The notes: a model not told the origin generated them from the sequence alone. Positions 1 to 8,218 are shown, counted from the stretch's first letter. The stretch is 15,422 nt of DNA from an uncultured Sutterella sp. (GCA_905206345.1 CAJLGW010000051.1:1-15422), one strand, 5' to 3'. Numbers and translations are program-made.

Positions 1-56
1 AAAAAAGGAGTGTTCAAAATTCCTAAGTATGGAATTTTGTAACACCCCCTTTTTTT
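1..56. terminator. Bidirectional rho-independent terminator after gatB
   Basis: The arms GTGTT plus CAAAATTCC (10-23) and GGAATTTTG plus AACAC (31-45) pair around a 7-nt loop, with one bulged T at 40. An A-run (1-6) and a T-run (50-56) flank the stem, so it can terminate transcription on both strands. It starts 19 nt past the gatB stop and closes the gatCAB operon. The T-run on the plus strand suggests that a convergent plus-strand gene ends just left of the window. Confidence 0.85.
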
Positions 57-74
57 GCATCCGAGATTAAGACA

Positions 75-1523
75 TTATGCCGTCAACTTTTGACGCAATA
101 ATTGGTTAACTTGACCCGGATTAGCCTTGCCCTTACTGGCCTTCATCACTTGACCGACCAAGCCGTTCAAAGCCTTTTCCTTACCAGCCTTAAACTCTTC
201 AACGTTCTTCGGATTATTGGCAATGACCTCGTCAATAATCTTTTCCAAAGCACCCGTATCAGAGATTTGCTTTAAGCCCAAAGAGTCAATGAGAGCATCA
301 ACTTCTCCGTTGCCTTCCATAATCGCGGCAAAGACTTGCTTAGCACCCTTATTGTTGATCGTGCCATCCAAAACTCGACCAATCAATGCAGCCAATTTAG
401 CAGGCGTCACAGGTAACGTTTCAATCGTTGCCCCTTCTTGTTGATTCAAGGCGGCAGAAACTTCACCCATCACCCAGTTAGCCGCAATCTTCTTGTCGCT
501 AACGGCTTCGGCAACAGCCAAGTAGTAGTCTGCCAAGGGCTTAGAGGTCGTCAAAATAGAGGCGTCATAAGCCGGCAAACCGAAGTCTTTTTCCAAGCGT
601 GCACGCAACTCTTCGGGCAATTCCGGCATTTCTGCCTTCACGCGATCTAACCATTCATCGGAAATCTCAAGCGGTAAAAGGTCGGGATCCGGGAAGTAAC
701 GATAATCCATCGAGTCTTCCTTGGAGCGCATTTGACGCGTTTCCCCCTTGTCCGGATCGTACAAACGCGTTGCTTGAACGACCTTGCCACCGTCTTCAAT
801 CAATTCAATTTGACGACGCATTTCATATTCGATGGCATCTTGCAAGAATCGGAACGAGTTGAGGTTCTTAATTTCGCAACGCGTACCGAATTCTTTTTGA
901 CCAACAGGACGCACACTCACATTAGCATCACAACGGAAATTACCGTTTTGCATATCGCCGTGGCTGATACCTAACCACACAACCAATGCGTGCAAGGTAC
1001 GAGCATAGGCTACAGCTTCTTCAGCTGAACGCAATTCCGGTTCCGTTACGATTTCCAAAAGCGGAGTGCCAGCACGATTTAAGTCAATGCCGCTTCGGTT
1101 CATTTCCAAACCGTGAACACTCTTACCGGCATCTTCTTCTAAGTGAGCACGGGTCAAATTTAACGTCTTCATGTACGGTTCGCCCTTTTTCGGGGTCACC
1201 ATGAAGCTCACCTGACCGCCCACCACAATCGGCCACTCAAACTGACTGATTTGATAGCCCTTGGGCAAATCGGGGTAGAAATAATTTTTACGGTCAAAAA
1301 TCGAACGCTTGGCAACAGTTGCACCGATTGCCAAACCAAATTTCATTGCACGCTCGACTGCGCCGTGATTGAGCACCGGCAACGTACCGGGCAATGCCAA
1401 ATCCACAGCACAAGCGTGGGTATTAGCATCCGCACCGATATCGGTCGAAGCGGCAGAGAAAATCTTGGTATTGGTTGACAACTGAACGTGCGTTTCCAAA
1501 CCAATCACTACTTCCCATTGCAT
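75..1523 (-). CDS. gatB: Aspartyl/glutamyl-tRNA(Asn/Gln) amidotransferase subunit B
   Basis: GatB activates the carboxylate of Glu-tRNA(Gln) or Asp-tRNA(Asn) with ATP and receives ammonia from GatA, so the mischarged tRNA becomes Gln- or Asn-tRNA in the cytoplasm. The 482-residue product has the usual family length. It opens with the family signature VIGLETHVQL, carries the conserved DPDKGETRQMR and YRYFPDPDLLPL stretches of the catalytic cradle, and ends in a helical GatB/YqeY tail rich in Lys and Ala (about 330-482). I chose ATG at 1523 because AAGGAAG lies just upstream and the protein then begins MQWEVVIGLE as in homologues; a longer frame to 1568 would add 15 unrelated residues and overlap gatA. 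It is the last gene of gatC-gatA-gatB, 14 nt after gatA. Beta-proteobacteria usually have GlnRS, so the main need may be Asn-tRNA(Asn), but that is inference. Confidence 0.97.
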   Translation of the reverse strand: MQWEVVIGLETHVQLSTNTKIFSAASTDIGADANTHACAVDLALPGTLPVLNHGAVERAMKFGLAIGATVAKRSIFDRKNYFYPDLPKGYQISQFEWPIVVGGQVSFMVTPKKGEPYMKTLNLTRAHLEEDAGKSVHGLEMNRSGIDLNRAGTPLLEIVTEPELRSAEEAVAYARTLHALVVWLGISHGDMQNGNFRCDANVSVRPVGQKEFGTRCEIKNLNSFRFLQDAIEYEMRRQIELIEDGGKVVQATRLYDPDKGETRQMRSKEDSMDYRYFPDPDLLPLEISDEWLDRVKAEMPELPEELRARLEKDFGLPAYDASILTTSKPLADYYLAVAEAVSDKKIAANWVMGEVSAALNQQEGATIETLPVTPAKLAALIGRVLDGTINNKGAKQVFAAIMEGNGEVDALIDSLGLKQISDTGALEKIIDEVIANNPKNVEEFKAGKEKALNGLVGQVMKASKGKANPGQVNQLLRQKLTA

Positions 1524-1537
1524 ATTATTCTTCCTTA

Positions 1538-2998
1538 TTAGTAGCCAGCGGGAACACGCTTGTGCCAATCCGTTTCACATTGATAGCGATGAGCCATACC
1601 CAATAACTTTGCTTCACTAAAGAGCGAACCAACTAATTGGAAGCCCAAAGGCAAACCGTTGGAGTGCATGCCACACGGCATACCGATACCCGGCAAACCA
1701 GCCAAAGAAATCGGAACCGTATAAAGGTCACTCAAATAAGCTTGTACCGGTTCACTCTTTTCACCAAAATGATAAGCAGGACCCGTTGCTGCGGGGCTGA
1801 TCATCGCGTCCACGTCCTTAAAGATGCCGTTGAGTTCATTAGCAATTAAACGACGGACACGTTGAGCCTTGATGTAGTAAGCGTCATAGTAACCATGAGA
1901 GAGCACATAGGTACCAATCATGATTCGACGTTGCGGCTCTAAGCCCAAGCCTTCAGAACGGCTACGCTTAATCATGTCTTGAATGTCGGTATAAGCTTGA
2001 GCGCGATGACCGTATCGGACGCCGTCATAGCGACTTAAGTTAGAGGATGCTTCAGCACAAGCCACGACATAGTAGACTGGAACCCCTAAATCAACCGTGG
2101 GAAGTTCAACGTCAACAATCTTGGCACCCATCTTTTCATAAGTCTTAATCGCATCTTCGATGCTTGCAGCCAACTCAGGATCCAAACCGTCAGCAAACCA
2201 CTTACGAGGAACGCCGATCTTCATACCCTTGATATCGGTGTCAAGATAACGCGTGAAGTCTTCCTTGGGCAATTCAACACAGGTTGAATCCTTCGGGTCG
2301 AACTCAATCATATCGTTCATAACGATGGCGCAGTCTTCGGCAGAGCGAGCCATCAACCCCGGCGTATCCAAGCTCGATGCAAAAGCAATAACACCCCAAC
2401 GAGAAGGACGGCCATAAGTGGGCTTCAAACCGGTAATACCGGTAAAGACAGCCGGTTCACGAATCGAACCACCCGTATCAGTACCGGTAGCAATCGGGCA
2501 AAGGCTTGCCGCAACAGCAGCAGAGGAACCACCGGAAGAACCACCGGGAACGCAATCCTTGTTCCAAGGATTTAATACCTTACCGAAGGCAGAATTTTCA
2601 TTACTACCGCCCATGGCGAATTCGTCGCAATTTACCTTGCCCAAGCACACCATGCCGGCATTATTAAGGTTTTCGACAACTGTTGCATTGAAAGGACTCA
2701 TATAGCCTTCCAACATCTTACTGGCGGCAGACGTTGACCATTCCTTGGTCACAAACAAATCTTTATGAGCAATCGGAATCCCGGTCAAACGAGAACCTTC
2801 GCCCTTTGCAATTCGTTCATCAGCAGCTTTTGCTTGAGCCAAAGTAACTTCGGGACGCACATCTAAATATGCATTTAAGTCACGATGGGCTTCAATGCGA
2901 TCCAAATACGTTTGTGCGAGTTCAACAGCGGAAACTTCCTTGCGAGCGAGCTTATCGCTTAATTGCGCAACGGAAGCGTGGAAAATTTCTTGTGCCAT
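1538..2998 (-). CDS. gatA: Aspartyl/glutamyl-tRNA(Asn/Gln) amidotransferase subunit A
   Basis: GatA is the glutaminase subunit. It is an amidase-signature enzyme that releases ammonia from glutamine and channels it to GatB. The 486-residue protein has an intact amidase Ser-cisSer-Lys triad: Lys79 in IAHKDLF, Ser154 in the glycine/serine-rich PGGSSGGSSA segment (151-160), and Ser178 in TGTDTGGSIR (171-180). These numbers match those of the well-studied Staphylococcus aureus GatA as I recall them. The start ATG (2998-2996) overlaps the gatC stop by one base (TAATG), which implies translational coupling. No truncation or frameshift is seen. Confidence 0.97.
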   Translation of the reverse strand: MAQEIFHASVAQLSDKLARKEVSAVELAQTYLDRIEAHRDLNAYLDVRPEVTLAQAKAADERIAKGEGSRLTGIPIAHKDLFVTKEWSTSAASKMLEGYMSPFNATVVENLNNAGMVCLGKVNCDEFAMGGSNENSAFGKVLNPWNKDCVPGGSSGGSSAAVAASLCPIATGTDTGGSIREPAVFTGITGLKPTYGRPSRWGVIAFASSLDTPGLMARSAEDCAIVMNDMIEFDPKDSTCVELPKEDFTRYLDTDIKGMKIGVPRKWFADGLDPELAASIEDAIKTYEKMGAKIVDVELPTVDLGVPVYYVVACAEASSNLSRYDGVRYGHRAQAYTDIQDMIKRSRSEGLGLEPQRRIMIGTYVLSHGYYDAYYIKAQRVRRLIANELNGIFKDVDAMISPAATGPAYHFGEKSEPVQAYLSDLYTVPISLAGLPGIGMPCGMHSNGLPLGFQLVGSLFSEAKLLGMAHRYQCETDWHKRVPAGY

Positions 2999-3285
2999 TA
3001 TTCAATCACCTGCGGAACTAAGAAGTGACCTTCAGATTGTTCGGGAGCGTTCTTCATATTATTTTCACGATCATTTTGTTCGCGAACAATATCCTCGCGC
3101 AAGCGCTGAGCACCGTCATGAGGATGGGGCATCGGTTCAATGTCCGTTGTATCAACGGCTTGAATACGCTCAATCATTTGAAAAATATTGTTGAGTTCAC
3201 CTTGAATACGAACCGCTTGTTCATCATCGATAGAAAGATGACTTAAATCGGCGATACGGCGAATATCTTCAAGAGCCAAAGTCAT
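2998..3285 (-). CDS. gatC: Aspartyl/glutamyl-tRNA(Asn/Gln) amidotransferase subunit C
   Basis: GatC is the small subunit that wraps around GatA and holds the GatA-GatB complex together. The 95-residue product starts MTLALEDIRRIADLSHL and carries the family features: a helical N-terminal part (about 1-45), the EPMPHP turn, and the C-terminal FLVPQVIE. I chose ATG at 3285 rather than an upstream in-frame Met at 3336, because homologues begin with the LEDIRRIA-type helix, a GGA-containing site lies about 7 nt upstream, and the extra 17 residues are not family-like. First gene of the operon, divergent from rlpA. Confidence 0.95.
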   Translation of the reverse strand: MTLALEDIRRIADLSHLSIDDEQAVRIQGELNNIFQMIERIQAVDTTDIEPMPHPHDGAQRLREDIVREQNDRENNMKNAPEQSEGHFLVPQVIE

Positions 3286-3307
3286 AAGAATTTCCAAAAT
3301 ACTAAAC

Positions 3308-3324
3308 CATCGAAAAGCTCGATG
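3308..3324 (-). other. Small hairpin in the gatC leader
   Basis: CATCGA (3308-3313) and TCGATG (3319-3324) form a perfect 6-bp stem with a 5-nt loop in the predicted 5' leader of the gatCAB mRNA, about 22 nt before the start codon. No T-run follows, so it is not a terminator. It may be a leader structure or chance. Confidence 0.3.
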
Positions 3325-3348
3325 AATTTGTTTCAAAATAACTGATTG

Positions 3349-3377
3349 ATTTTAGCGACTTTTCGCCCATTTCTAAA
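3349..3377 (-). promoter_or_regulatory. Candidate sigma-70 promoter for gatCAB
   Basis: Read on the minus strand, TTTAGA (3377-3372) and TAAAAT (3354-3349) are separated by 17 nt, matching the -35 and -10 consensus at 4 of 6 and 5 of 6 bases. Transcription would start about 55 nt before gatC. This is the best match I found in the 196-bp divergent gap, read by eye. Confidence 0.4.
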
Positions 3378-3423
3378 GGGCAGAAACGATTTTCTTTGCG
3401 ATACGTTATGTTGCAACCGTCCA

Positions 3424-3452
3424 TTGCAATCACCTTCCTAATCATTGATAAT
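3424..3452 (+). promoter_or_regulatory. Candidate sigma-70 promoter for the rlpA operon
   Basis: TTGCAA (3424-3429) and GATAAT (3447-3452) are exactly 17 nt apart; the -10 matches the consensus at 5 of 6 bases. The start codon of rlpA follows about 29 nt after the -10, so the leader is short. No other promoter is obvious before the four-gene plus-strand block. Confidence 0.55.
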
Positions 3453-3481
3453 CAAAACAATCTCTTTGTCGAAGGTTTGTC

Positions 3482-4591
3482 ATGCAGTTGAAGTCTCTTT
3501 TATTGTCGGCAACGACCGTTGCTTGTTGCCTACTTTTGTCGGCTTGTGGATCCAGCGGAGGCGGATATTACAAGCACGACGGCCCTCCTGGGGGTGGAGA
3601 CCTTTTAGCAAACACTTTCAAAGGTACTCCTAATGCTGTACCAAAGTACGAACCACCTCACAAGTTCGCCAATAAATCCTATAAAGTCGGTGGCAAACGC
3701 TACTATCCCGTCACGGGCGATCAACCGATGGTGCAAACGGGGTATGGCTCATGGTATGGAAAAATGTTTCACGGTAAAAAAACATCCACCGGCGAAATCT
3801 ACAATATGTACGCCATGACAGCCGCCCATAAAACAATGGAGCTACCAAGTTACGCCAAAGTAACCAATCTAGAAAATGGACGAAGTGTCATTGTTCGCGT
3901 CAATGACCGTGGTCCCTTCGTTGATAACCGCATTATCGATTTATCCTACGCAGCCGCCAGTAAGTTAGGTTATGTCAATAAGGGAACCGCTCGCGTTAAA
4001 GTCGAACGTATTCGCATGGCCGATATTCGCAACGGGCGCATCCCCTCGACTTTCTCTAAAGTTGATTTATCCAACAACTCGTCTTCCAGCAGGGCAGATG
4101 CTTTAGCAATTGCCAGTGTCATCGGCGCAGCCGTCGTCGCTCACCAAAATAAATCCCAAGAGTCGAAGACTACAACGACACAAACGATTACAACGACACC
4201 CAAAGAAATCGTGTCAGCTCCAGTGACTTTACCCCCAGCCGCCTCTCCCGTCACTCCTGAGGATCTGCAAGGTGCTGTTAATTTAACCGAAGCTGCTCAA
4301 CACGAGATGGTCAGCACCGAAGTCACTCTTCAAGAACCAACCGCCTCAATCGTCAATACCACACCATGGCGTCTCCAAGCGGGCGCTTTTGGAACAAAGG
4401 CTAACGCTCAAGCCCTTGCGAATGACTTAAAGAGCTCAACTGGTGAAGAGGTTTATATCGAGCAAGACGGTAATCTTTTCAAAGTTTTGCTCGGAGGCTT
4501 TAATACCAAAGAAGAAGCCACCAAAAAAGCACTTCAAATCGAACAATCACACGGGAAAAAACTTGTCCCATTAATGGTTAAAGGACAATAA
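3482..4591 (+). CDS. rlpA: RlpA-like septal lytic transglycosylase, lipoprotein with SPOR domain
   Basis: RlpA is an outer-membrane lipoprotein lytic transglycosylase that prefers denuded glycan strands at the septum and helps daughter cells separate. The 369-residue product has a lipoprotein signal peptide with lipobox LSAC (lipidated Cys22), a double-psi beta-barrel domain (about 84-178), a low-complexity Thr/Ser/Pro linker (about 195-290) and a C-terminal SPOR domain (about 295-369) for denuded peptidoglycan. Glu105 in STGEIYN, His116 and Asp142 in NDRGPF keep the spacing of the residues known to matter in Pseudomonas RlpA (Glu-Asp distance 37), so the enzyme is probably active. E. coli RlpA is about the same length. 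An AAGG site lies 7 nt before the ATG. It heads the plus-strand block and ends one base before the next gene. Confidence 0.92.
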   Translation: MQLKSLLLSATTVACCLLLSACGSSGGGYYKHDGPPGGGDLLANTFKGTPNAVPKYEPPHKFANKSYKVGGKRYYPVTGDQPMVQTGYGSWYGKMFHGKKTSTGEIYNMYAMTAAHKTMELPSYAKVTNLENGRSVIVRVNDRGPFVDNRIIDLSYAAASKLGYVNKGTARVKVERIRMADIRNGRIPSTFSKVDLSNNSSSSRADALAIASVIGAAVVAHQNKSQESKTTTTQTITTTPKEIVSAPVTLPPAASPVTPEDLQGAVNLTEAAQHEMVSTEVTLQEPTASIVNTTPWRLQAGAFGTKANAQALANDLKSSTGEEVYIEQDGNLFKVLLGGFNTKEEATKKALQIEQSHGKKLVPLMVKGQ

Positions 4592-4592
4592 G

Positions 4593-5984
4593 ATGTTAAA
4601 ACAAACCATTCAAGAGTTTTGGAAAAACGAAGCCCAACCCGCTCTCATGGATTTTGTCAGACTACCAGCGAAATCAACGGCCTTTGATGCCCAATGGAGA
4701 GAAAACGGCTATTTGCGTCAAGCTTGCGATCAAGCCGCCACATGGATCAAGAAAATTATTCCTTGCGCACACTGCGAGGTTCTTGAAATTAATGCAAAAG
4801 CGCCTTGTTTATTTGTTGAAATTGAGGCCTTCGGTTCGCATTCTGCAAAATCCGTAGCCTTTTATGGACACTTGGATAAACAACCGGAAAACTATCCTTG
4901 GCGAGAAGGACTCGGCCCTTGGACCCCTGTTGTTGAAGGAGACTATTTGTACGGTCGAGGTGCGAGCGATGATGGTTATAGCGTCTACGCCATGATCACG
5001 GCTATTGAAAGTCTTCGTCGTCTAAATATCAAGCACCCTCGAATTGTGGCCATCTTTGAAACACAAGAAGAATCCGGCTCTTACGATTTGCCGTTTTATT
5101 TGGAAAAATTAAAGTCTCGCATAGGTCAACCAGAATGCTTCATCATCTTGGATAACTTATGCGGCGATTATGAGCGCCTTTGGCTAAACACCTCTTTACG
5201 TGGCACGCTGACAGGAACCTTAACAGTGAAAGCCCTCTCTTACGGCGTTCACTCTGGAACCTATTCCGGCATTGTTCCGGATCCTGTCAGCATTGCTCAA
5301 GCACTTGTTGCAAGAATTCACGATCCGATGTCTGGTGTCGTTTCACTTAAAGCACTTCATACCGAAATTCCGCCTCTAAGGATTGAGCAACTCAAAGAAG
5401 TGGGCGATGTTCTTGACAGTCAAGTCTGGGACACGGCCCCGTTGCTGCAGGGTGTTAGAGCAAAGTCGGCAACTCCTCATGAGTGTTTATTAAACTCCAT
5501 TTGGGAGCCCACTCTAACCATCATTGGCATTGACGGCGTCCCTTCTGTTCAAAATGCCGGCAGTGTGATTCAGGGCGAAGTCGCTCTGCGCTTATCACTG
5601 CGTACACCTCCTGGTATTGACATGGAGAAAGCCCAAAAAGCCGTGCGCGATGCCTTAACAGAGAACATTCCTTATGGGTGCTTTGTCAGTTGGGATGATA
5701 TTGAGTGCCACGAAGGCTGGTGCGCTCCCCCACAAGGTGGAAAGGTTGAAGCCCTCTTTAACGAGGCTGCCAATGAAGTTTTTGGCACCAAAACACTGGC
5801 AAGCGGTCAAGGGGCTTCCATTGGATTTGTTCCCGACTTTGAATCGATGTTTCCTCAAACGGAAATTATCCTCATAGGTGTTCTTGGTCCACAATCCAAC
5901 GCACACTCCCCCAATGAGTCTCTTAATATCCGTTACACTCAACAATTAATTAACACGGTTAGCCTTGTTTTATCGAGAATTTAA
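4593..5984 (+). CDS. M20-family zinc metallopeptidase (DapE-like dipeptidase branch)
   Basis: Predicted cytoplasmic di-zinc peptidase of clan MH; no signal peptide is seen. The 463-residue protein keeps the whole M20 site: His93 and Asp95 in YGHLDKQPE, bridging Asp126 in GRGASDDGYS, the Glu159-Glu160 pair in ETQEESGS, Asp187 in ILDN, and His438 in SNAHSPNE. His220 in SYGVHSGTYSG marks the dimerisation (lid) domain, which runs from about 200 to 330. The GHLDKQPE and GLGPWTP signatures resemble the DapE-like putative dipeptidases rather than true succinyl-diaminopimelate desuccinylase. The substrate cannot be told from sequence; a dipeptide, perhaps from peptidoglycan recycling given rlpA next door, is inference. 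The start is one base after the rlpA stop, with AAAGGAC as ribosome site, so the two genes are coupled. Confidence 0.88.
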   Translation: MLKQTIQEFWKNEAQPALMDFVRLPAKSTAFDAQWRENGYLRQACDQAATWIKKIIPCAHCEVLEINAKAPCLFVEIEAFGSHSAKSVAFYGHLDKQPENYPWREGLGPWTPVVEGDYLYGRGASDDGYSVYAMITAIESLRRLNIKHPRIVAIFETQEESGSYDLPFYLEKLKSRIGQPECFIILDNLCGDYERLWLNTSLRGTLTGTLTVKALSYGVHSGTYSGIVPDPVSIAQALVARIHDPMSGVVSLKALHTEIPPLRIEQLKEVGDVLDSQVWDTAPLLQGVRAKSATPHECLLNSIWEPTLTIIGIDGVPSVQNAGSVIQGEVALRLSLRTPPGIDMEKAQKAVRDALTENIPYGCFVSWDDIECHEGWCAPPQGGKVEALFNEAANEVFGTKTLASGQGASIGFVPDFESMFPQTEIILIGVLGPQSNAHSPNESLNIRYTQQLINTVSLVLSRI

Positions 5985-5986
5985 TT

Positions 5987-6241
5987 ATGAGACGAGATGT
6001 TGTAACAGAAGTTATTGTTGATTACGGTGACTTCGTTGAAAATTTTGCCACGGTTCTTGAAGCCAAAGACTTTATCAATGCCAACCTTGATGAACTTGAT
6101 TGGCCGGTTGCTGTTTGGTTGGAAGATTCCAACGGTCGGAAAAAATGGGATTATAAAATCATTGATGACGGCGCAGGCTCTGTCGAACTCATTGAAGGCG
6201 ATGTCATCAAGGGTGGATCGTATTTCAGACCTATTCACTAA
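5987..6241 (+). CDS. Hypothetical 84-residue acidic protein
   Basis: I do not recognise this protein. It starts 2 bases after the M20 peptidase stop and is followed 29 bases later by the HIT gene, all on the same strand, which supports a real coupled gene. It is small, acidic and soluble in appearance, with no signal peptide, membrane helix, cysteine or obvious motif; it has Trp residues in DELDWPVAVW and KKWDYK and a Gly-rich turn near KGGSYF. Only a weak purine-rich stretch precedes the ATG, so it may depend on re-initiation after the peptidase. An 85-residue frame on the opposite strand (5981-6238) covers the same DNA but has no context. Confidence 0.7.
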   Translation: MRRDVVTEVIVDYGDFVENFATVLEAKDFINANLDELDWPVAVWLEDSNGRKKWDYKIIDDGAGSVELIEGDVIKGGSYFRPIH

Positions 6242-6270
6242 GCCAATGGTGAATAGCTAAAGGAGAGAAC

Positions 6271-6696
6271 ATGACGTGTGAACTTTGTAATAAAAATCCC
6301 CAAGAAGCTCTTTGGCACGATGACAAACTTTTTGTGATTGATGTCAAAGATCCGTTATTCCCTGGCTACCTTCGCGTGATTTGGATTGATCATGTCGCAG
6401 AAGTCTCAGACTTGAGTTGCGAAGATCGAGAGCATCTTTTTAACGTCTTAAACATCGTTGAATCGGTGATGAGAGAAACGATGCACCCAGACAAAATCAA
6501 TTGGGCTCAATTCGGCAATATGGTTCCTCACTTGCACTGGCATCTTATTCCCCGTTTCAAAAATGACACACATTTCCCTGAATCGGTTTGGGGGGTGAAA
6601 CAAAGAGAAGAAAATCCGCAATGCCTCGCTCAACGTCAAGAATTGGCGGCTAAGTTATGTGAGGAACTTCCTAAGCGATTAGAACAACTTCGTTAA
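6271..6696 (+). CDS. HIT-family nucleotide hydrolase or transferase
   Basis: HIT proteins cleave or transfer nucleoside monophosphates from substrates such as diadenosine polyphosphates or AMP conjugates, through a histidine nucleophile in the cytoplasm. The 141-residue product has the defining motif HLHWHLIPR (87-95); His89 is the expected nucleophile with His87 and His91 beside it. An N-terminal Cys3-x-x-Cys6 pair resembles the partial zinc site of some HIT proteins. A strong AAAGGAGAG site lies 6 nt before the ATG, better than the sites of the genes before it, so translation may be independent. The stop codon overlaps the last 4 bases of the convergent SPOR gene. The exact substrate is not predictable. 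Confidence 0.9.
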   Translation: MTCELCNKNPQEALWHDDKLFVIDVKDPLFPGYLRVIWIDHVAEVSDLSCEDREHLFNVLNIVESVMRETMHPDKINWAQFGNMVPHLHWHLIPRFKNDTHFPESVWGVKQREENPQCLAQRQELAAKLCEELPKRLEQLR

Positions 6697-7454
6697 AAAC
6701 ACGGCTGAAGTTGTTGCTTGTGGTGGCGACCTATGGTCGCCACTTTTTCATATTGCTCTTGCGAAATATTGGCAAAAATTAAATATACGTCACTGGTCGG
6801 CTGCCCAATAATGCGGGTTACGCGAATACCTTGCATTTTTGTTTTGTCTTGCACTTGCTGTAAAAAGTCTCGTGCTCGCTCTTCGTCAGCAAAGGTATTT
6901 AAACTAACCCCGTTCAATAGCGGACCTTCTGTAATTGCCACTGCATTCTTATAACCTAAGCGCTTCATTTGGTTGGCTTGAGCCAATGCCCCTTTCTTTG
7001 TTCCAGAAGGAATGATAAAAACAATCCAATGATCATCACCGAGAATCGGTTCAACGCTAACTTGTTCCAATAACATTTGTTGCTCTAACGATTGATTGAG
7101 AACCGGTAATCGCTTTGATGAAACCGGCCCCAATTTCACACAAATCAACTCTGAATCCTCTTGTTGCCCAACGTTCGAATCTGCCTCATTTTCAACGACC
7201 TCGGTCGTAGAGAGCTCCTCTTTGGGAGACTGTTCTGAACTTTCCTGAGATTGTGTTTGTTGAGCGTTTGTGACTGACCGCTTTTCCAACACACTTTGAA
7301 CATCACTCACAGGGCGAATGTCAATCATTGTTTGAGGAAACACCTCGCGAACAGAACCGCCTTTCACGGGTTCAACCAAAAACTCGCTTTCAATCGTAGG
7401 CCAAACATAAAGTCCAACCGCAACCACTGATAAGAATAGGGCCAAAAATCTCAT
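6693..7454 (-). CDS. SPOR-domain protein with N-terminal membrane anchor
   Basis: SPOR domains bind glycan strands stripped of stem peptides and bring proteins to the septum. The 253-residue product has an N-terminal hydrophobic segment (about 2-19) that should anchor it in the inner membrane, an acidic Gln/Ser/Glu-rich linker (about 60-100), a conserved CVKLGPV segment (105-111), and a SPOR-like fold (about 140-215) starting DDHWIVFIIPS. Burkholderiales commonly keep such a protein directly downstream of coaX, as here: the ATG lies 2 nt after the coaX TAA. About 35 residues follow the SPOR domain, and this tail is encoded over a hairpin terminator of the convergent operon (6723-6748). I see no terminator of its own past 6693. 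The ribosome site is weak, so coupling to coaX is likely. Confidence 0.85.
   Translation of the reverse strand: MRFLALFLSVVAVGLYVWPTIESEFLVEPVKGGSVREVFPQTMIDIRPVSDVQSVLEKRSVTNAQQTQSQESSEQSPKEELSTTEVVENEADSNVGQQEDSELICVKLGPVSSKRLPVLNQSLEQQMLLEQVSVEPILGDDHWIVFIIPSGTKKGALAQANQMKRLGYKNAVAITEGPLLNGVSLNTFADEERARDFLQQVQDKTKMQGIRVTRIIGQPTSDVYLIFANISQEQYEKVATIGRHHKQQLQPCF
6723..6748 (+). terminator. Rho-independent terminator of the rlpA-HIT operon, inside an opposing gene
   Basis: GTGGCGACC (6723-6731) and GGTCGCCAC (6735-6743) form a perfect 9-bp GC-rich stem with a 3-nt loop, followed by TTTTT (6744-6748). It lies 26 nt after the HIT stop. On the minus strand the same bases code for residues of the SPOR protein near VATIGRHH and lack a downstream T-run, so termination should act on plus-strand transcripts only. 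Confidence 0.85.
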
Positions 7455-7456
7455 CT

Positions 7457-8218
7457 TTACTCACATGCTCTTAGAGCCAAACCACGTAACACCAAGTTAT
7501 GTTTCACAATGCTCTGAGGAAACTCTTTTAATAAATACGGAGCAAATAACGTTGCCGATCCTCCTGCTAACACCAATGTCGGATCAAAACCTCGTTTTTG
7601 CATCATACGCATCCCACGCTCAATGAGACCGAGTTGTGCATCCAAAATTCCCGTTACGATGGCATTCATCGTGTCCGTTGGAATATCTTCATACATTCCA
7701 TCAGCTTTAGGCAAGGTCGCCGTGCCACTGACAAGACAGTCTCTCATCAAACCAACCCCCGGTGAAATACGACCGCCCGCAAATATCATTTGTCCCTTCT
7801 CGCCAGGATAAACGGTATCGACCGTCGTGGCAGTACCGACGTGAACAACCAATAAGGGTCGATTGGGCAGAAAATAAGAGGCACCAATGGCAGCGTGCCA
7901 TCGATCGGATCCTAATTGAAGAGGATTTTTATATTGATTGATAAGCGAAAATTGTCCATCGAAACGATCTTGGGCTTTGAGCCATTGTACGGAATGACCG
8001 GCATTTTCTAGGGCATGTTTAACAGAAAAAGCCAAATCTCGTGAAGCCACTGAACACCCAACAACTTGATCAAACGTTTGGTCTTTCAAAGACGACAATA
8101 AGCGATCAATAAAATGATGAGTTCCGCCGTGAACAATCGTATGAGGAGACTCTGGATCTTCAGAAGTCGCCCACTTTAACGCAGTGTTACCTAAGTCAAC
8201 AAGAAGGTTCACTTTCAA
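7457..8218 (-). CDS. coaX: Type III pantothenate kinase
   Basis: CoaX phosphorylates pantothenate to 4'-phosphopantothenate, the first step of coenzyme A synthesis, in the cytoplasm. The 253-residue product has the ASKHA-fold motifs of the type III enzyme: DLGNTALKW (8-16) for phosphate binding, LGSDRWHAA with Asp105, VGTATTVD (127-134), and GGRISPGVGL (148-157). The start is TTG (8218-8216): the reading MKVNLLVDLGNT matches the family N-terminus, an AGGA site lies just upstream, and no ATG fits. The TTG overlaps the birA stop as TTGA, so translation is coupled. birA-coaX adjacency is common in Burkholderiales. Confidence 0.95.
   Translation of the reverse strand: MKVNLLVDLGNTALKWATSEDPESPHTIVHGGTHHFIDRLLSSLKDQTFDQVVGCSVASRDLAFSVKHALENAGHSVQWLKAQDRFDGQFSLINQYKNPLQLGSDRWHAAIGASYFLPNRPLLVVHVGTATTVDTVYPGEKGQMIFAGGRISPGVGLMRDCLVSGTATLPKADGMYEDIPTDTMNAIVTGILDAQLGLIERGMRMMQKRGFDPTLVLAGGSATLFAPYLLKEFPQSIVKHNLVLRGLALRACE

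Noticed and set aside
1524..1568. Longer gatB start, adding 15 residues
   Set aside because: The added stretch lies in the gatA 3' end and does not resemble GatB. The ATG at 1523 has a good ribosome site and a family-typical N-terminus.
3445..3633. Small plus-strand frame over the rlpA start
   Set aside because: It overlaps the rlpA signal peptide in another frame and covers the promoter. No ribosome site or recognisable product.
5981..6238. 85-residue open frame on the minus strand opposite the unknown 84-residue gene
   Set aside because: It lies almost exactly opposite the plus-strand gene, which has the operon context. The minus frame has no neighbour on its strand and no convincing ribosome site.
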